From contig NZ_RBZV01000009.1 in assembly GCF_003628145.1 (NCBI RefSeq), forward strand, positions 62,001 through 126,000: a stretch of 64,000 nucleotides of DNA. Direction: 5' to 3'. Position 1 is the first letter of the stretch. Every line of letters begins with the position of its first letter. The DNA comes from Trinickia fusca (GTDB lineage Bacteria > Pseudomonadota > Gammaproteobacteria > Burkholderiales > Burkholderiaceae). This document shows, in pieces, positions 29,525-39,129 of this stretch. The notes beneath the pieces were generated by a model. It was not told where the DNA came from. It did not search any database and saw only the letters and a list, made by a program, of their open reading frames with translations. The position numbers and the translations under genes were made by a program.

Positions 29525-30685
29525 ATGAAGAGGCGTCACTTCCTCACTGCTACTGCCACACTGGCCGCTGCCGCTATCGTCTCGGAACGTTCGAACGCTA
29601 CCGGCATCTATCCGGCAAGCCCGTATATCTACACGCCGAATAGCCGAGGCGACAACGGTCCTGCGATCAAAAGCCTTTTGCAGGCCGGCTATCGATGGAT
29701 TCAGATCAACGGCACGGCTTGCCCGATTCTGTCGCGGATCGATTTGCACAATACGACCACAGGCGACCCGTATAACGGGGTCATTATCGAGCCGGCTCCG
29801 GGCGTGCCTTCGGTGCTGATTGACGTGGGCGATCCGCTAGGCCCCGTTCCGCGTCCTGGTATCGGCCGCAATCGCAACGCGCCGTACGATCCTAGCTATG
29901 CGGCGTTCAGCTACGAGCTCTATGAGCGACCCGCCAGTTACCTCACGAAAGCATCGAACATCAACGATGTCGAGGTGTTCGTCGCCGATCCTTCGAAGTA
30001 CAACGCCGGCGACTGGATCTTCATTTCGAACGAATCGACGAACCCGAGTGTGAGCCTTATCGCTAAGGACGGGCCGATGGAGGTGCGCCAAGTTCTATAT
30101 AAGACCGCATACTCGTTGATCCTCGATCGCGCCCTGAAGATCGGACACCCGCTCAATGCTACGGCGTCCATCGTCAAGCCGATTCGGAACGCGATCTTCC
30201 GCGGGCTCCAGTTCACCGGCAACTGCTGTGTCGGCATTCACTTGCATGTCGCGCAATACTGCACGGTCGAGAATATTACGTCGGTCAACTGGAGTGGGCA
30301 GAAGCTCGTGCTGTTCGATAACGGCGGCTCGTTCAATCTGCTGCGCGACATTTACTGTACGGGCAAGGATCCTGTTAAGAATTTCAGCGACCCGGCTTCG
30401 TGGAATCAGAACTTCTGGGCCGTGGGGATGGAGGGACAGGATTCGACGCGCGCGATCAATTGCGGCGGCGAACTGTGCGGCAACGCCGTTCTGATGAACT
30501 ACTGCATCGATACAATCACGACCGACGCGCGCGCGCAGAAGTGCAATATCAATCTGCTTATAAACTGGCAGTCGGTTCGCTGCGGTTTCGTTCAGCCTCG
30601 ATCTGACAGCGCGTCCGTGTCCAATTATCAGATTTCACCGGACTGTGTCGATTGCTATGTGGTCGAACCCCAGCCGTTTGCCTAA
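29525..30685 (+). CDS. Tat-exported protein with pectate-lyase-like beta-helix fold, function unknown
   Basis: The protein has 386 aa. The N-terminus MKRRHFLTATATLAAAAIVS carries a twin-arginine-like motif (KRRHFL) and hydrophobic stretch. The mature part resembles the start of pectate-lyase-like or tailspike proteins (SRGDNGPAIKSLLQAGYRWI). It has repeated short beta-strand stretches such as FRGLQFTGNCCVGIHLHVAQ and YCTVENITSVNWSGQKLVLF, as in right-handed beta helices. No lyase catalytic residues were identified. Several Cys pairs occur toward the C-terminus. It lies alone between a VOC gene and a toxin-antitoxin pair, in what looks like an accessory patch inserted before mnmE. The fold assignment is tentative. 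Confidence 0.55.
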   Translation: MKRRHFLTATATLAAAAIVSERSNATGIYPASPYIYTPNSRGDNGPAIKSLLQAGYRWIQINGTACPILSRIDLHNTTTGDPYNGVIIEPAPGVPSVLIDVGDPLGPVPRPGIGRNRNAPYDPSYAAFSYELYERPASYLTKASNINDVEVFVADPSKYNAGDWIFISNESTNPSVSLIAKDGPMEVRQVLYKTAYSLILDRALKIGHPLNATASIVKPIRNAIFRGLQFTGNCCVGIHLHVAQYCTVENITSVNWSGQKLVLFDNGGSFNLLRDIYCTGKDPVKNFSDPASWNQNFWAVGMEGQDSTRAINCGGELCGNAVLMNYCIDTITTDARAQKCNINLLINWQSVRCGFVQPRSDSASVSNYQISPDCVDCYVVEPQPFA

Positions 30686-30874
30686 GCGAACGCTGTGACA
30701 CGGTCATTCATCATTTCGATGATGTAAGTTAAGTCGCCGCCGGTAGATTTTCGCTGTTGACTTTGCAATGGATCCGGCAGCGACTTGATCGAATACGGTG
30801 CCGTTGGCACATGGGTGAGGCGAGCGCCGGATGCAATGGCTAGGGCGCTCGTCGACGGTCGGCGCCGGACAGCC

Positions 30875-31285
30875 CTACAGCCTGATCTGCTCGAACTGCC
30901 CAGCACCGAATCGCCATGGAACCCGGAACGCAGCGCCGCCCCGGATGCGCCGGCTTTGCTCCATGAGGGCGGGCCACCACCTGACCAGATTTTGTGCCTT
31001 ATCCCAGTGTCGCCGTTCGGCCCATTGGCGATGGAGTACGAATACGACCAGCCCCGATTCGCGCAGTGCTTTTCGCTCAAGATCGTTTTTCCGTAGTCCG
31101 TCTTGAGACAAAACGGCCCATTGCCCTTCGGCTGCAAGACTAGTGATCCAGTCGTGATCCTTGGCGTTCGGAGAAAATTTGTCGCGCAAATGAACGACGG
31201 CCTCAACAGCCGCCTCGACCTGACTCAGCTCGCTCAAAGCGTGCGCAAGGTGTGGCGACAGATTGTTATCGAAGAAATATTTCAT
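30875..31285 (-). CDS. PIN-like toxin, VapC45-like
   Basis: The protein has 136 aa. It begins MKYFFDNNLSPHLAHALSEL, a PIN-like first strand with an acidic residue (Asp6). NAKDHDWITSLAAEGQWAVL and a following RKNDLERKALRESG resemble the second acidic cluster. The length and pairing match M. tuberculosis VapC45 (138 aa) as I recall it. PIN toxins are usually RNases. Its start overlaps the antitoxin stop by ATGA, a typical toxin-antitoxin arrangement. Toxicity and the family name are inferred. Confidence 0.7.
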   Translation of the reverse strand: MKYFFDNNLSPHLAHALSELSQVEAAVEAVVHLRDKFSPNAKDHDWITSLAAEGQWAVLSQDGLRKNDLERKALRESGLVVFVLHRQWAERRHWDKAQNLVRWWPALMEQSRRIRGGAAFRVPWRFGAGQFEQIRL

Positions 31286-31947
31286 GCTGCCAACCGCTCG
31301 TAGCGGATGGCAGCATCGACTGCGGAGATAGGAATGCCGTACAGCGACGCGGCCATCTTCCTGCTTTTCTCTACCTCGTACGTTTCAACAACGAGATCGG
31401 TTCTTACTCCGTATTCGGCCAACACGGGCTTACCGAAGGAGATCTCCGGGTCAAGAACGACCGCATGATTGTGTCTCAGTGGGAACCAACGCTTGGCATG
31501 ACCATCGGCGGCGAATTCGATGCCGGCGTACAGCTCCGGCCGCACGATGTGCTCGAACACGAGCTGCCGCCTCAGCAGATCCGTTAGCTCGATCTCCCCG
31601 TGTCCCATCAGCGCTTCGTAGAACACGGTCTTTCCGTCAGTCAGGAAACGGTTGGCAGTGAGCGGATAGTCCGTTCCAAACATGGCTTTCGCGTTTTCGA
31701 TTGCCACACGAATCACGCGCAGCGGCACGTTATGGCTGCGAAAGGCTTTCACGACCCGCAACTCAAGAAGATCCCGGAAGCCGATTACTTTCTCGTCGAG
31801 CTCCGCAAGCTGCGTCGTCCACAGTGGGAGGCTGTGCCCATCCTTGAACGAATAGCCGAACAGCCATCGGCTCACTTCACGCGCTTTGGCGCCGGTGAGC
31901 TTTTCTGCTTCCTGGAGCGTATAGAGGCCGATTCCCGTGAGGTTCAT
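31282..31947 (-). CDS. DUF433-type antitoxin, VapB45-like
   Basis: The protein has 221 aa from ATG 31947. A TTG-initiated frame 28 codons longer would run into the mnmE 3' end. The N-terminal region (LYTLQEAEKLTGAKAREVSR) looks like a DNA-binding HTH. The C-terminal HAVVLDPEISFGKPVLAEYG is the DUF433 motif seen in antitoxins of PIN-toxin pairs. It would neutralise the downstream toxin and repress the operon. It lies 73 bases from the mnmE stop on the same strand. Confidence 0.7.
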   Translation of the reverse strand: MNLTGIGLYTLQEAEKLTGAKAREVSRWLFGYSFKDGHSLPLWTTQLAELDEKVIGFRDLLELRVVKAFRSHNVPLRVIRVAIENAKAMFGTDYPLTANRFLTDGKTVFYEALMGHGEIELTDLLRRQLVFEHIVRPELYAGIEFAADGHAKRWFPLRHNHAVVLDPEISFGKPVLAEYGVRTDLVVETYEVEKSRKMAASLYGIPISAVDAAIRYERLAA

Positions 31948-32020
31948 GAGCGGTATTCCAGCAATGTCGATGATGGCCGAACCCAGACAGCACTCAAGGG
32001 GCTGGTAGGCTCGCGATCGA

Positions 32021-33421
32021 TCATTTTCCAATACAAAACCGACTAAAAATCACCCCAAGCAAATCATCGGACGTGAACTCGCCAGTGATGGAATTGAGCG
32101 CCTCCTGCGCAAGCCGCAGTTCCTCGGCGAACAGATCGAGCGCGTGATTGCCTTGCTCGGCATGCCCGGCGGCAAGCGCCAAATGCTCCTGTGCCGCGCG
32201 CAGCGCGATCAAATGCCGCTCGCGCGCCAGATACACGCTCTCGGTGCCGGCCTGCCAGCCCGCGATGCGTAGCAGCTCCGCGCGCAACAGATCGATACCC
32301 TCGCTTTTCTTCGCGGAGAGCCGTACTTCGCAGACGTCGGCGTCGCCGTTGATGCTGAGCCGGTTCACCGAAGGCGCCATCTCCGTCAAATCGGTCTTGT
32401 TCAGCACACGCACCACCGGCACGCCCCCCGGAAAGCGCGCCGCGATAGCCGTGTCTTCACCCGTCACACCAGCACGCGCATCGAGCAAATGCAGCACGAC
32501 ATCGGCCCGTTCGATCTCGCCCCACGTGCGCGCAATGCCAATGCGCTCGACCTCGTCTTCCGTCTCGCGCAAGCCAGCGGTGTCGATGATGTGCAGTGGA
32601 ATGCCTTCGATCTGAATCGTCTGGGTGACTTTGTCGCGCGTCGTGCCGGCGATCGGCGTGACGATCGCGAGCTCCGCGCCTGCCAGCGCATTGAGCAGCG
32701 ACGACTTGCCGACGTTCGGCTGCCCGGCCAGCACGACCGACAAACCCTCGCGCAGCAGCGCGCCCTGTCGCGCATCGCCGAGCACATCGGCCAGCCGCTC
32801 GCGGATATGGGCGAGCTTGCCGCGCGCATCGGCCGCTTCGAGAAAGTCGATTTCCTCCTCCGGAAAATCGAGCGTCGCCTCGACGAGCATGCGCAGCCCG
32901 ATGACATCGTCGACGAGCGCATGGATGGCGCGCGAGAACGCGCCCTCGAGCGAACGCCCGGCCGAGCGCGCAGCGGCTTCGGTGCTGGCTTCGATGAGGT
33001 CGGCGACGGCTTCGGCCTGCGCGAGGTCGAGCTTGTCGTTGAGGAACGCGCGCCGCGTGAACTCGCCGGGCTCGGCAAGCCGCAGCCCGAATGGCTTGCC
33101 GGCCTCGAGGCAACGTTGCAGCACGAGTTGCAGGACGATCGGGCCGCCATGCCCTTGCAGTTCGAGCACGTGTTCGCCCGTGTACGAATGCGGTGCCGGG
33201 AAGTTCAGCGCAATGCCGCGATCGAGCGCATTGCCGCCGGCATCGAGAAACGGTACGTAGCTCGCATGGCGCGCAACCAGCATCTGGCCGCACAGCGCCT
33301 GCATCAATGCGGTTGCCGCGCCGTCGCCGGCCCGCCCGCACGAGATGCGCACGACCCCGATGCCTCCGCGGCCTGGAGCGGTGGCGATGGCGACGATCGG
33401 ATCGGAGTCGGTGGCAAGCAT
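32021..33421 (-). CDS. mnmE: tRNA modification GTPase MnmE (TrmE)
   Basis: The protein has 466 aa. It starts [20 protein letters not shown], with the folate-binding N-terminal domain. The GTPase domain has P-loop [31 protein letters not shown] and NKTD. The C-terminus ends CIGK, the conserved terminal Cys motif. It acts with MnmG (start of this window) on the wobble uridine of tRNAs. It is placed upstream of an HTH gene and divergent from it. A complete gene, standard length. Confidence 0.97.
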   Translation of the reverse strand: MLATDSDPIVAIATAPGRGGIGVVRISCGRAGDGAATALMQALCGQMLVARHASYVPFLDAGGNALDRGIALNFPAPHSYTGEHVLELQGHGGPIVLQLVLQRCLEAGKPFGLRLAEPGEFTRRAFLNDKLDLAQAEAVADLIEASTEAAARSAGRSLEGAFSRAIHALVDDVIGLRMLVEATLDFPEEEIDFLEAADARGKLAHIRERLADVLGDARQGALLREGLSVVLAGQPNVGKSSLLNALAGAELAIVTPIAGTTRDKVTQTIQIEGIPLHIIDTAGLRETEDEVERIGIARTWGEIERADVVLHLLDARAGVTGEDTAIAARFPGGVPVVRVLNKTDLTEMAPSVNRLSINGDADVCEVRLSAKKSEGIDLLRAELLRIAGWQAGTESVYLARERHLIALRAAQEHLALAAGHAEQGNHALDLFAEELRLAQEALNSITGEFTSDDLLGVIFSRFCIGK

Positions 33422-33575
33422 GGCGGTGGTCGAAAGTGCGCTGGGCAGTGGAAACGGTAAAACGGAGCGCGGCCCGGCGGCGCGCCCGGCATTGTAGCGT
33501 GCCGGCTCACCCGGCCCGTCTGGCTAGTGGCGACCGAGACGGCGACACAACCCGCACCTAGCACATTCAAAAATT

Positions 33576-33591
33576 TATCTCAATCGAGATA
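33576..33591. promoter_or_regulatory. Inverted repeat in the mnmE/HTH divergent region
   Basis: TATCTC-AATC-GAGATA, a perfect 6-bp arm palindrome with a 4-base centre. Three GGCTAAA/GGCTGAA repeats follow at 33711, 33732 and 33769. All lie in the 369 bases between mnmE and the HTH gene. They may be regulator-binding sites. Confidence 0.4.
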
Positions 33592-33790
33592 GTGTATTCT
33601 TAGGACGACGGGAAGGGCAAAAGCCTGCGTGCCAGGCTATCTGCCGCAACGGGCGCGGTTCAGCGTCACGACGTCGCCTGCGCCTCGATCACACATTCGC
33701 GACGCGTGTCGGCTAAATTCGTGCCTGTTCAGGCTAAAGCTGTCGTGCGCGGTTGTCTCCTTCGCGTTGGCTGAATTGCACAATTTTGCG

Positions 33791-34213
33791 ATGCCAACCG
33801 CCGAAGAAAAAGCAGCGTTCTCCGAACGCCTGAAGTTCGCCTTGCAGCGCAGTCCCGAAAAGGTGACGGGCGGGACGCAGCTCGCGCTGCATTTCAACCT
33901 GCGCCATCACGGCGACCAGCCGATCTCGCCGCAAACGGCGCACAAGTGGCTGACCGGCCGCACGATCCCGACCGACGACAAGCTGAAGACGCTGGCCGAC
34001 TGGCTGCGCGTCGACTTGCACTGGCTCCACTACGGCCCGCCGCCGAACGCGCAGGCGCGAACGACGCCCAAGCCGCTGCCGCGCGACGAAAAATATCCAC
34101 TGACCCCGGAGACGATCGAGCTCGCCTCGAAGATCGAAGCGTTGTCGCCGCATCACCGCTACCTCGTGCAGGAGCTGATCGCGCAGTTTTACGGCGACGG
34201 CTCCGAGCGCTGA
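33791..34213 (+). CDS. HTH (XRE-like) DNA-binding regulator
   Basis: The protein has 140 aa. It starts MPTAEEKAAFSERLKFALQR and carries an HTH-like segment (GTQLALHFNLR, then ISPQTAHKWLTGRTIPTDDK). A second conserved part is LKTLADWLRVDLHWLHYGPP. This type is widespread in Burkholderia relatives as a small DNA-binding protein of unknown target; I recall it by pattern only. The start was set at ATG 33791, since upstream in-frame codons give low-complexity sequence. It converges with yidC and shares a bidirectional terminator. Confidence 0.75.
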   Translation: MPTAEEKAAFSERLKFALQRSPEKVTGGTQLALHFNLRHHGDQPISPQTAHKWLTGRTIPTDDKLKTLADWLRVDLHWLHYGPPPNAQARTTPKPLPRDEKYPLTPETIELASKIEALSPHHRYLVQELIAQFYGDGSER

Positions 34214-34242
34214 CGGCGCATCGGAAGCCCGCCTCGAGGACA

Positions 34243-34278
34243 AAAAAAATCGCCCGGCACGAACCGGGCGATTTTTTT
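34243..34278. terminator. Bidirectional terminator between the HTH gene and yidC
   Basis: The arms AAAAAAATCGCCCGG (34243-34257) and CCGGGCGATTTTTTT (34264-34278) are fully complementary with a 6-base loop. Both flanks give T-runs in the appropriate direction, so it can end both convergent transcripts. Confidence 0.92.
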
Positions 34279-34332
34279 GCTGCGATGCCCGCCATAGCAC
34301 CGGCGGACATCGCGAGAGCCTGCTTCAGGCGG

Positions 34333-35994
34333 TCAAGCCGCTTTCTTCTTCTGACCGCCCATCATGCGCGTGATGTAGTACTGCTGTGCGATCGACAGCA
34401 CGTTGTTCACGACGTAGTACAGCACGAGACCGGCCGGGAAGAAGAAGAACATGACCGAGAATGCGATCGGCATGAACATCATCATCTTGGCTTGCACGGG
34501 ATCGGGCGGCGTCGGGTTCAGACGCGTCTGCAGGAACATCGACACGGCCATCAGCACGGGCAGGATGAAGAACGGATCCTGCTGCGACAGGTCGTGAATC
34601 CATAGGACCCACGGTGCGCCGCGCATTTCGACCGACGACAGCAGCACCCAATACAGCGAGATGAACACCGGGATCTGCACGACGATCGGCAGGCAGCCGC
34701 CGAACGGGTTGACCTTCTCGGTCTTGTAGAGCTCCATGAGCGCCGCGTTCATCTTCTGCGGATCGTTCTTGAAGCGCTCGCGCAGCGCCTGCATGCGCGG
34801 CGTGATTTCCTTCATGCGCGCCATCGACTTGTAGCTGGCCGCCGACAGCGGGAAGAACACGGCCTTGATCAGCACCGTCAGCAGCACGATCGCCCAGCCC
34901 CAGTTGCCGACGAAGCCGTGGATCTTCTCGAGCAGCCAGAACAGCGGCTTGGCGATGATCGTGACCCAGCCATAGTCCTTCACGAGTTCGAGGCCCGGCG
35001 CGATGCCTTCGAGCATGTGCTCTTCCTCGGGACCCGCGAACAGGCGCGCCGTGACCGTCGTCGATTGACCCGGTGCGATCGTGCCGACGGGCTGCTCGAG
35101 GCCGACGCGGTAGAGCGTCGGGTCGACCTTCTGCACGTAGATGTCGCGCTTGGTGCCTTGCTGCGGAATCCATGCCGACGCGAAGTAGTGCTGCACCATC
35201 CCGATCCAGCCGTTGTCGGCCGTGGTCGCGTAGTCCTGCTTGTTCTTGTCGATGTCGCTGAACGTGATCTTCTGGAAGTGATGCTCGTTCGTGTAGACGG
35301 CCGGGCCGATGAACGTGTGCGAGAAGCGCGGCGTTTCAACGGGCTGGCTGTCGCGCACGAGCTCCATGTAGGCGCGCGGGGCGACCGGTGCCGTGCCGAC
35401 GTTCTCGATCTTCGTATCGACGCCGATCACGAAGCTGCCGCGCGTGAACGTGTAGGTCTTGATGACCTTCACGCCGCCTTTGACCGGCGACTCGAAGCTG
35501 ATCTGCAGCGAATTCTGACCATCCGCCAGCGTGCGCGAGCCCGGCACCGGCGTGAACACGTCGGTGTGATTCGGGAATGCGCCGCCTTCGAGGCCCGTGC
35601 GCGCGAGGTACGTGTGGCTCGCGGTGCGGTCGAACAGCGTGACGTTCAGATTGGCCCTGCTCGGGTCGTTGCTTTTCGTCAGCGTGAGCTTGGAGAGCGT
35701 GCCGCCGCGCGTGTCGATCTCGCCGTCATAGACGTCGGTGCTGAAATGAATCAGCTCGGCAGCCGCTTGCGGTTGCGCCGAGGCGCCATTCGCTGCAGCC
35801 GCCGTCGCCTGCGTGGGTGTGGCGGCGTCAAGGCCAGGAGCGGATGCGCCCGGTGCGGAGCCGGCGGCAACGTGCGTTTGCGTCGGGTTCGGGAAGAACA
35901 TCGACGGGCGTCCGTGATCGCGCTGCCAATTGTCGAACAGCATGATCGCTGATACGAAGAAGATCGCCCATAGGACGGTGCGTTTGATATCCAT
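34333..35994 (-). CDS. yidC: Membrane protein insertase YidC
   Basis: The protein has 553 aa. It has an N-terminal membrane anchor, a large periplasmic domain ([20 protein letters not shown]) and a C-terminal core with the conserved [20 protein letters not shown] and PLGGCLP-like [20 protein letters not shown]. It inserts Sec-dependent and independent proteins (including Fo subunits c and a) into the inner membrane. The C-terminus is Lys-rich (GGQKKKAA), typical for ribosome contact. It belongs to the rpmH-rnpA-yidD-yidC leftward operon. Confidence 0.97.
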   Translation of the reverse strand: MDIKRTVLWAIFFVSAIMLFDNWQRDHGRPSMFFPNPTQTHVAAGSAPGASAPGLDAATPTQATAAAANGASAQPQAAAELIHFSTDVYDGEIDTRGGTLSKLTLTKSNDPSRANLNVTLFDRTASHTYLARTGLEGGAFPNHTDVFTPVPGSRTLADGQNSLQISFESPVKGGVKVIKTYTFTRGSFVIGVDTKIENVGTAPVAPRAYMELVRDSQPVETPRFSHTFIGPAVYTNEHHFQKITFSDIDKNKQDYATTADNGWIGMVQHYFASAWIPQQGTKRDIYVQKVDPTLYRVGLEQPVGTIAPGQSTTVTARLFAGPEEEHMLEGIAPGLELVKDYGWVTIIAKPLFWLLEKIHGFVGNWGWAIVLLTVLIKAVFFPLSAASYKSMARMKEITPRMQALRERFKNDPQKMNAALMELYKTEKVNPFGGCLPIVVQIPVFISLYWVLLSSVEMRGAPWVLWIHDLSQQDPFFILPVLMAVSMFLQTRLNPTPPDPVQAKMMMFMPIAFSVMFFFFPAGLVLYYVVNNVLSIAQQYYITRMMGGQKKKAA

Positions 35995-36024
35995 GCGTGG
36001 TCTCAGAGTCGATGGAGCGGCGCC

Positions 36025-36255
36025 TCAGCGCTTTTTCGAGGTAGGCGGCGGAACGAGATCGATCCCGCCCGCAGAAAACGGATGACAGCGGCAAAGGCGC
36101 CGGACGGCGAGGTAACTACCGCGCGCGGCGCCATGATACTGGATTGCCTCGCGCGCGTAATCAGAGCAGGAAGGGTAAAAGCGGCACCGGTTGCCGAGCA
36201 GGGGGCTCACGGCAACTTTGTAAAAACGCAGCAATGCGATCAGTACCGTCTGCAT
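36025..36255 (-). CDS. yidD: Membrane protein insertion efficiency factor YidD
   Basis: The protein has 76 aa from [20 protein letters not shown]. The motif [17 protein letters not shown] is diagnostic of YidD (formerly hemolysin-like DUF37). It assists YidC in membrane protein insertion. A frame extending upstream would add an unlikely N-terminus. It lies 30 bases upstream of the yidC start and 37 after the rnpA stop. Confidence 0.93.
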   Translation of the reverse strand: MQTVLIALLRFYKVAVSPLLGNRCRFYPSCSDYAREAIQYHGAARGSYLAVRRLCRCHPFSAGGIDLVPPPTSKKR

Positions 36256-36292
36256 GGCGATGGAGCAGCGCAGGCTCTCGGCCTCGCCGGTT

Positions 36293-36715
36293 TCAATCCT
36301 GCGCTGCCCCGCGCACGGATGGCTGTGCCTGGCGGCGGGCAATTTCCCGCGCCACTTTGCCGAACAGCTCGTCGATCTCGGCGCGGCACAGCGCCTTCAA
36401 GGGCGGCGACGAGGCGCTCGGCAGCGCCGTTTTGTCAAAGCGCGCGGACAAGCGCAGCAGCACGTCCCAGCCGCCGAAATCGGCGCGCCGGAGACGAAAC
36501 GCTTCGCGCGCAAGGCGCCGGATCAGGTTGCGCGTGGTCGCGCGAGCCGCGAATTTCTTGCCGGTGACGAGGCCAAGACGCGCATCGTTGCCGGTAGGTC
36601 GCGCATAGACGACGAAGTGCGCGGAACGGCGCCACGGGCGCAAACGAAAAACGGATGAAAACTCATCCGTTTTAAGAAGCCTCGCGGCTTTGGGAAAGGC
36701 GGCTGGCGCTTGCAA
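36293..36715 (-). CDS. rnpA: Ribonuclease P protein component
   Basis: The protein has 140 aa from TTG 36715 ([13 protein letters not shown] follows). The family signature is [21 protein letters not shown], close to the RNR motif that contacts the RNase P RNA. The RnpA protein helps the catalytic RNA cut 5' leaders from pre-tRNAs. A GTG at 36775 would give 160 aa; I prefer 36715 because the N-terminus [13 protein letters not shown] matches what I know of relatives, but neither start has a strong ribosome site. It lies just after rpmH. Confidence 0.9.
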   Translation of the reverse strand: MQAPAAFPKAARLLKTDEFSSVFRLRPWRRSAHFVVYARPTGNDARLGLVTGKKFAARATTRNLIRRLAREAFRLRRADFGGWDVLLRLSARFDKTALPSASSPPLKALCRAEIDELFGKVAREIARRQAQPSVRGAAQD

Positions 36716-36791
36716 CGGAACCGAGCCAGATGGCGGCGTGCAAGCGGCCCCCGCGTCACCGCGGGCGTCGAACACGACGCGCGTCCAGGCG

Positions 36792-36926
36792 TTAAATGGC
36801 CAGGCGCTTACGACCCTTCGCGCGGCGGGCGTTGATCACTTTGCGGCCGCCGGCGGTCTTCATGCGCACGCGGAAGCCATGGGTGCGCTTGCGGCGCGTC
36901 ACGGAAGGTTGGTAGGTACGTTTCAT
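36792..36926 (-). CDS. rpmH: Ribosomal protein L34 (44 aa)
   Basis: Translation of the minus strand from 36926 gives [20 protein letters not shown], then [20 protein letters not shown] and LAI, exactly the L34 pattern. It is too short to be caught by length-filtered gene searches. It is the first gene of the leftward rpmH-rnpA-yidD-yidC group and diverges from dnaA. Confidence 0.97.
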
Positions 36927-37016
36927 GTCGTTCTCACTGGAGAATGGACCGCGAATGCATCGGCTTGACGCTAAGGTCGGGTCCGAAAATGGTTTTCGCT
37001 TTCGCGGGAACCCGCT

Positions 37017-37045
37017 ATTTAAACTGGTTTTCTCTTGGCCGTCAA
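37017..37045 (-). promoter_or_regulatory. Probable sigma70 promoter of rpmH operon
   Basis: On the minus strand TTGACG (37045-37040) and TTAAAT (37022-37017) are separated by 17 bases. This places transcription ~85 bases upstream of rpmH. Confidence 0.65.
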
Positions 37046-37123
37046 TACGTTACGACGGACAGTCTAGGTATTGCCCGGACACTTTTGGCTAGGACGATGC
37101 GCTTCGCATGCATGATCCGGCCC

Positions 37124-37132
37124 TGTGGATAA
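37124..37132 (-). promoter_or_regulatory. DnaA box at the dnaA promoter (rpmH-dnaA region)
   Basis: TGTGGATAA, the reverse complement of TTATCCACA, lies ~200 bases upstream of dnaA. A TAGAAT at 37158-37163 could be the dnaA -10 with a weak -35 between. The 408-base rpmH-dnaA gap is the usual site of a chromosomal origin, but I see only this one perfect box. Autoregulation of dnaA is the simplest reading. Confidence 0.6.
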
Positions 37133-37334
37133 CTTCCTGGCAGGAAGCGTTTGGCGGTAGAATCTCGCCTTACCGTAAGAATCCTGCACGCCGCCCCGCT
37201 TGTGTCTGTGCGCCGCAATCCGTTGCTGCGCAAGGCTTTCGGGGCGGACTCGCTTTGTCGGACCGGGTGCTTCGCGCGAACTGGCGACGAAGGCGACGGC
37301 GAGTCGTCGTGCACCAAAAAATCACATCACCTTG

Positions 37335-38906
37335 ATGAACGAATTCTGGCAACACTGTTCCGCGCTGTTGGAGCGTGAGCTGACGCCCCAACAGTACGTG
37401 ACGTGGATCAAACCGTTGGCCCCGGTCGCCTTCGATGCCGCCGCGAACACGCTGTCGATCGCCGCACCGAACCGCTTCAAGCTCGATTGGGTCAAGAGCC
37501 AGTTTTCGGGTCGTATTTCCGATCTCGCCCGCGATTTCTGGCAGGCCCCCATTGAAGTGCAGTTCGTGCTCGATCCGAAGGCGGGCATGCGCGCGCCGCT
37601 CGGCGGATCGTCGGTGCCGATGCCGCGCGTGCCCGCGTCGGCCGCCGCCGCGATGAGCGCGGCCGGTCTGCCGATCGAGCCTGCCGGGAGCATGGCCCAG
37701 GCCCAGCCGATGCAGACAGCGCAGGCGGCCCAGGCCGAGGCGTCCCGACAAGGCGTGCCCACGCCCGCTGACGTCGACCTCGATCTGCCGAGCGTCGATG
37801 CCCACGAGGCCGCTGCCGCGCGCCGCACGTGGCGTCCTGCCGCGGCGGCCACGACGGGCACGCCCGAATCCGATTCCATGTACGAGCGCTCGAAGCTGAA
37901 CCCGGTGCTCACGTTCGACAACTTCGTGACCGGTAAGGCGAACCAGCTCGCGCGCGCCGCGGCGATCCAGGTTGCCGACAATCCCGGCATCTCGTACAAC
38001 CCGCTGTTTCTGTATGGCGGCGTGGGTCTCGGCAAGACGCACCTGATCCATGCGATCGGCAACCAGCTGCTGCAGGACAAGGCCGGTGCGCGCATTCGCT
38101 ACATCCACGCCGAACAGTATGTGTCGGACGTCGTGAAGGCCTACCAACGCAAGGCGTTCGACGATTTCAAGCGCTACTACCATTCGCTCGACCTGCTGCT
38201 GATCGACGACATCCAGTTCTTCTCGGGCAAGTCGCGTACGCAGGAAGAGTTCTTCTATGCGTTCGAAGCGCTCGTGGCGAACAAGGCGCAGGTCATCATC
38301 ACGAGCGATACCTATCCGAAGGAAATCTCGGGCATCGACGATCGCCTCATCTCGCGCTTCGACTCGGGCCTGACCGTGGCGATCGAGCCGCCGGAGCTCG
38401 AGATGCGCGTGGCGATCCTGATGCGCAAGGCGCAGTCGGAGGGCGTGAGCCTGTCGGAGGACGTCGCGTTCTTCGTCGCCAAGCATCTGCGCTCGAACGT
38501 GCGCGAGCTCGAGGGCGCGCTGCGCAAGATCCTCGCGTACTCGAAGTTCCACGGTCGCGAGATCTCGATCGAGCTCACCAAGGAAGCACTGAAGGATCTG
38601 CTGACGGTGCAGAACCGCCAGATCTCCGTCGAGAACATCCAGAAGACGGTCGCCGATTTTTACAACATCAAAGTCGCCGACATGTATTCGAAGAAGCGTC
38701 CCGCCAACATCGCGCGGCCGCGCCAGATTGCGATGTACCTGGCCAAGGAGCTGACGCAGAAGAGCCTGCCCGAAATCGGCGAGCTGTTCGGCGGGCGCGA
38801 TCACACGACGGTGCTGCACGCAGTGCGCAAGATCGCCGACGAGCGCAGCAAGGACGCGCAGCTCAATCACGAGCTGCACGTGCTCGAGCAGACGCTGAAG
38901 GGATGA
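37335..38906 (+). CDS. dnaA: Chromosomal replication initiator DnaA
   Basis: The protein has 523 aa. Domain I begins [21 protein letters not shown] long Ala/Pro/Gln-rich linker (about residues 90-185) precedes the AAA+ domain, with P-loop [19 protein letters not shown] and Walker [14 protein letters not shown]. Domain IV ends with [14 protein letters not shown] and [16 protein letters not shown], the DnaA-box binding signature. It opens oriC and regulates several genes. The start ATG 37335 gives the family N-terminus; upstream in-frame codons encode unrelated sequence. Confidence 0.98.
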   Translation: MNEFWQHCSALLERELTPQQYVTWIKPLAPVAFDAAANTLSIAAPNRFKLDWVKSQFSGRISDLARDFWQAPIEVQFVLDPKAGMRAPLGGSSVPMPRVPASAAAAMSAAGLPIEPAGSMAQAQPMQTAQAAQAEASRQGVPTPADVDLDLPSVDAHEAAAARRTWRPAAAATTGTPESDSMYERSKLNPVLTFDNFVTGKANQLARAAAIQVADNPGISYNPLFLYGGVGLGKTHLIHAIGNQLLQDKAGARIRYIHAEQYVSDVVKAYQRKAFDDFKRYYHSLDLLLIDDIQFFSGKSRTQEEFFYAFEALVANKAQVIITSDTYPKEISGIDDRLISRFDSGLTVAIEPPELEMRVAILMRKAQSEGVSLSEDVAFFVAKHLRSNVRELEGALRKILAYSKFHGREISIELTKEALKDLLTVQNRQISVENIQKTVADFYNIKVADMYSKKRPANIARPRQIAMYLAKELTQKSLPEIGELFGGRDHTTVLHAVRKIADERSKDAQLNHELHVLEQTLKG

Positions 38907-39129
38907 GCGGGCGCACGCCCGCGCGTTTGCCGGCTCCTCCTCCCCCCGATTTGGCGGGATCGCGTCCGTTTTCAGGCACAATATCGGTTTAGCCGCCCTG
39001 ACTGCGCGGGCGGGGACAAATGCGCAGGACGGAAGCGGATAAGTGCGGGAAAAATGCGGGGCGCCCGCATTTGCCGACGAAACAGCCGGGCGAGGCGGCC
39101 AAGAGCCGTCATATCAACGAAGGAACCCT

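Noticed and set aside
31947-32031. A TTG-initiated extension of the VapB45-like antitoxin
   Set aside because: It would overlap the mnmE 3' end and lacks a ribosome site; ATG 31947 fits better.
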